From Clostridia bacterium (GTDB lineage Bacteria > Bacillota > Clostridia > Oscillospirales > CAG-272): a DNA stretch of 8,393 bases. Made by a program: the position numbers and the translations under genes. Positions 6,120 to 8,393 of the stretch are shown one piece after another (position 1 is the stretch's first letter; each line of letters begins with the position of its first letter). The notes beneath the pieces are model-generated. The model saw nothing but the letters and a program-made list of their open reading frames with translations. It made no database searches and was not told where the DNA came from. The stretch spans positions 1 to 8,393 of the forward strand of contig JAFTUB010000041.1 in the NCBI GenBank assembly GCA_017466495.1. The letters are read 5' to 3'.

Positions 6120-7001
6120 ATGATGAAAAAAGTCGCGCTGCAAACCAATTTTAATATTTACGAAAAGGCCAACTGCGCCGTTTCGGTGATCGACCATCTG
6201 CAGAAGCTGGGGTGCGAGATCTATGTGGCGGCGCAAAACCGGGAGCGGGTTCAGCGGCTTGTCCGCAATCGCCGCGGCCTGCGCTTTGTGCCCTATTCCG
6301 CTCTCTGCCGCGGAGTTGACCTGCTGGTAGTGCTTGGGGGAGACGGGAGTATCCTGGAAGGAACCCGGCTCGCATCTCCCGAGGGTGTCCCTGTGGTAGG
6401 GGTTAACCTCGGGCGCCTGGGCTATATGGCCGAGATTGAGATGGACGAACTGAACCTCCTTGACGGCATTGTGCGTGGGAACTACCAGGTAGACGAGCGC
6501 AGTATGCTCAAGGTGGAGATTCTGCGGGGAGGCAGTGAAGAGCCCGCGACGGTGGCCTACGCCCTCAACGATGCGGTGATCACCAACGGCTCTGTGGCAC
6601 GGCTGGTGGATCTTGAGCTTTACGAAGGCGGCACCGTTCTCTCCACCTACCGGGCGGACGGACTGATTTTTGCCACCCCCACGGGATCCACTGCATACTC
6701 CATGTCGGCGGGAGGCCCCATCATCGATCCTCGCCAGCGCTGCATCTGTGTGACCCCCATCTGCTCCCACAGCCTTACCGCGCGGCCACTGATCTTCCCC
6801 GATGACGCCGTGCTGGAAGCAAAGAACATATGCGAGCGGGAGAAAATGCTCTATCTCACTGTGGACGGCAAGGCCAATTTTGAGCTTCGCCGCGGTGACT
6901 GCGTCCGCGTTGTCCGCGCCGAGCGGACAACCAAGCTGCTTCGTGTGAAGGAACGCAGCTTTTACATGACCCTGAGACAGAAGCTCAGCGGCGGAAAATG
7001 A
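6120..7001 (+). CDS. nadK: NAD kinase
   Basis: NadK phosphorylates NAD to NADP with ATP or polyphosphate and is the cell's source of NADP. The protein is 293 residues, normal for the family. The active-site motif GGDGSIL (73-79) contains the catalytic Asp76. Next come VGVNLGRLGYMAE (93-105), ALNDAVI (148-154), ADGLIFATPTGSTAYSMSAG (179-198), the strongly conserved TPICSHSLTARPL (212-224) and LTVDG (246-250). All key elements are present. The start is ambiguous: GTG 6117, ATG 6120 and ATG 6123 are consecutive in-frame codons downstream of AAGGA (6104-6108). I give ATG 6120; GTG 6117 has slightly better spacing. It lies 20 nt after tlyA and 13 nt before argR. nadK in this position is common in Clostridia but absent from the matching B. 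subtilis cluster. Confidence 0.94.
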   Translation: MMKKVALQTNFNIYEKANCAVSVIDHLQKLGCEIYVAAQNRERVQRLVRNRRGLRFVPYSALCRGVDLLVVLGGDGSILEGTRLASPEGVPVVGVNLGRLGYMAEIEMDELNLLDGIVRGNYQVDERSMLKVEILRGGSEEPATVAYALNDAVITNGSVARLVDLELYEGGTVLSTYRADGLIFATPTGSTAYSMSAGGPIIDPRQRCICVTPICSHSLTARPLIFPDDAVLEAKNICEREKMLYLTVDGKANFELRRGDCVRVVRAERTTKLLRVKERSFYMTLRQKLSGGK

Positions 7002-7014
7002 CGGAGGAGGACCG

Positions 7015-7470
7015 ATGAAAAACAGACGACAGGATAAAATTCTTGAGCTGATCGTGCAGTACGATATCGAGACCCAGGACAATCTCATTGAGCGTCTTCA
7101 GGCGGCGGGCTATCCCGCTACCCAGGCCACCATCTCCCGGGACATCCGTGAGCTGAAGCTGTCCAAGGTGATGACGGGGGAGGGAACATACAAATATGTT
7201 CGCCCCGCCATGGCTGAGACTGCCGTGAATACCCGTTTCAACAGCGCCCTGGTGGAATCCATTACCGGAGTGGACTGCGCGGGAAATATCGTGGTTATCC
7301 GAACCGCCTCGGGCATGGCAAACGCCGTTGCAACGGGAATCGACAGCATCAAGTCCAACGAGATTCTCGGCTGTGTTGCAGGGGACGATACCATTATTGT
7401 AGTGATCCGCGACGCCGAGGTGGCCGTGCAGACCTGCGAGAAGATCAAGTCCATGATTCAAATGATGTAA
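7015..7470 (+). CDS. argR: Arginine repressor ArgR/AhrC
   Basis: ArgR is a hexameric, arginine-responsive transcription factor that represses arginine biosynthesis genes and, in Bacillus, activates catabolic ones. The 151-residue length is typical. The N-terminal winged helix-turn-helix spans about 1-65, with recognition helix TQATISRDIRELKL (36-49). The C-terminal oligomerisation and arginine-binding domain (about 75-151) contains TASGMANAVATGID (97-110) and ILGCVAGDDTIIVV (117-130), with GDD at 123-125 in the effector-binding site. GGAGGAGG lies 4 nt before the ATG. It is followed after 13 nt by recN, an argR-recN linkage widely kept in Firmicutes. I see no convincing ARG box in the operon promoter region, so autoregulation is not evident from this window. 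Confidence 0.95.
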   Translation: MKNRRQDKILELIVQYDIETQDNLIERLQAAGYPATQATISRDIRELKLSKVMTGEGTYKYVRPAMAETAVNTRFNSALVESITGVDCAGNIVVIRTASGMANAVATGIDSIKSNEILGCVAGDDTIIVVIRDAEVAVQTCEKIKSMIQMM

Positions 7471-7483
7471 GGAGGTGGAGCGG

Positions 7484-8393
7484 GTGCTTGCATCCCTGCA
7501 CATTGAAAATATGGCGGTGATCCGGCAGCTGGACGTGGATCTGACACCCGGCTTTACCGTACTGACGGGAGAGACGGGGGCCGGTAAATCGGTAATCCTG
7601 GACAGCATCAATCTGCTGTTGGGGAACCGACCGAGCCGCGATCTCATCCGTACCGGCGCCGATCGCGCTGTGGTGGAGCCTATGTTCTGCGGGCTGGACG
7701 GGGAGTCTGTCGCCGCGCTGGCCAAGCTTGGGGTTGCCCCCGATGAGGAGGGCGGCCTGCTCCTGCAGAAAACGGTGACCGCAGACGGCCGCTCCCAGAC
7801 CCGTCTCAACGGCCGCAGCATTACCCTGGCCCTGCAGCGGGAGATCGGCCGCATTCTGCTTTGCATCAACGGTCAGCATGAGGGACAGACCCTCCTGCAG
7901 AAGGCCGCGCATCTCTCCCTTTTGGATGCTTATGCGGGCAACGATGCCCGGCGTGCCGAGTACGGCCGATGCTATGAAGCCCTGCAGGCCGCCCGCCATG
8001 CCCTGAACGCCATTTCCCTGGACGGGGCGGAGAAGGCACGGCGTGCCGAAATGCTTGCCTATCAGATTGCTGACATTGACGCAGTCAAACCGGTGGTGGG
8101 GGAAGAGGAAAAGCTCACCGCCGAATCCCTGCGTCTGCAGAATATTGAAAAAATATCCCGCCATGTTTCCCTGACGGCACGGATTCTGTCCCAGGCCGAG
8201 AAGGGGGCGGCGGTTGCCCTGCTTGACCGCGCCCTGTCTGCCATGCGGCAGATCGCCGACGTGGTTCCCGAAGCCGATGCCCTGGCCCAGCGGCTGGAAA
8301 ACTGCCGCTATGAGGTGGCGGACATTGCCGAGCTGGTGAGCGACCTTGCCCCTGACGATGACGGAGATCCCACCGCGCGGCTCAACCGCATCG
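7484..8393 (+). CDS. recN: DNA repair protein RecN, N-terminal part (cut by window end)
   Basis: RecN is an SMC-like ATPase that acts early at DNA double-strand breaks. The frame is open from 7484 to the edge, giving 303 codons of an expected 550-570. The GTG start has GGAGG (7471-7475) 8 nt upstream, and the family alignment begins at this residue (MLASLHIENMAVI). The N-terminal ATPase half shows the Walker A motif GETGAGKS (29-36). It is followed by GRSQTRLNGR (102-111) and the RecN-typical INGQHEGQTLL (128-138). From about residue 150 onward the sequence is helical and Glu/Ala/Leu/Arg-rich, the start of the coiled coil. The ABC signature, Walker B and second coiled-coil strand lie beyond the window. 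An upstream in-frame GTG at 7475 overlaps the ribosome binding site and is unlikely to be used. Confidence 0.94.
   Translation, partial: MLASLHIENMAVIRQLDVDLTPGFTVLTGETGAGKSVILDSINLLLGNRPSRDLIRTGADRAVVEPMFCGLDGESVAALAKLGVAPDEEGGLLLQKTVTADGRSQTRLNGRSITLALQREIGRILLCINGQHEGQTLLQKAAHLSLLDAYAGNDARRAEYGRCYEALQAARHALNAISLDGAEKARRAEMLAYQIADIDAVKPVVGEEEKLTAESLRLQNIEKISRHVSLTARILSQAEKGAAVALLDRALSAMRQIADVVPEADALAQRLENCRYEVADIAELVSDLAPDDDGDPTARLNRI

Noticed and set aside
5772..7088. A 438-residue antisense frame across tlyA and nadK
   Set aside because: It overlaps two well-identified genes completely and has no recognisable domain or own ribosome binding site.
1..8393. Mobile element, CRISPR array, toxin-antitoxin or defence system
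   Set aside because: I saw no transposase or integrase frames, terminal repeats, regularly spaced repeats or defence-type domains. The operon is conserved housekeeping material.

Overview
This window looks like an ordinary chromosomal segment from a Gram-positive anaerobe of the class Clostridia, probably an Oscillospiraceae/Ruminococcaceae-type gut bacterium. The reasons are the gene order, strong GGAGG-type ribosome binding sites, sigma-A promoters of the low-GC Gram-positive type, and GC-rich coding sequence with AT-rich intergenic DNA. The organism assignment is an inference; no rRNA gene is present to test it.

Layout. Bases 1-782 hold two leftward genes of unknown function. One is the N-terminal part of a single-pass surface protein with a Thr/Pro/Ala-rich tail (1-241), which runs off the left edge. 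The other is a four-helix membrane protein (381-782) whose reading frame is cut by one in-frame TGA at 627-629. Bases 783-1065 are a divergent intergenic region with a perfect-consensus promoter (TTGACA, 17 bp, TATAAT) pointing right. From 1066 to the right edge run ten tightly packed rightward genes: nusB, a TsaD/Kae1-like M22-family paralogue, xseA, xseB, ispA, a DUF212 (YuiD-like) membrane protein, tlyA, nadK, argR and recN (cut by the window end). Gaps between them range from an 8-nt overlap to 33 nt. I see no terminator or internal promoter, so the whole run is probably one operon read from the promoter at 965-993.

How the genes fit together. The cluster is a Clostridial version of the Bacillus subtilis nusB-folD-xseA-xseB-ispA-dxs-yqxC(tlyA)-ahrC(argR)-recN region. 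It combines transcription antitermination (NusB), DNA repair (exonuclease VII XseA/XseB, RecN), prenyl diphosphate synthesis (IspA), rRNA methylation (TlyA), NADP supply (NadK) and arginine-dependent repression (ArgR). Two slots differ from B. subtilis: the M22 paralogue sits where folD is, and the DUF212 protein sits where dxs is. nadK is present in addition.

I found no mobile element, CRISPR array, tRNA, rRNA or defence system. The items most worth a second look are the in-frame stop in the small membrane protein, the uncharacterised M22 paralogue that keeps all three metal ligands, and the DUF212 protein directly downstream of ispA.
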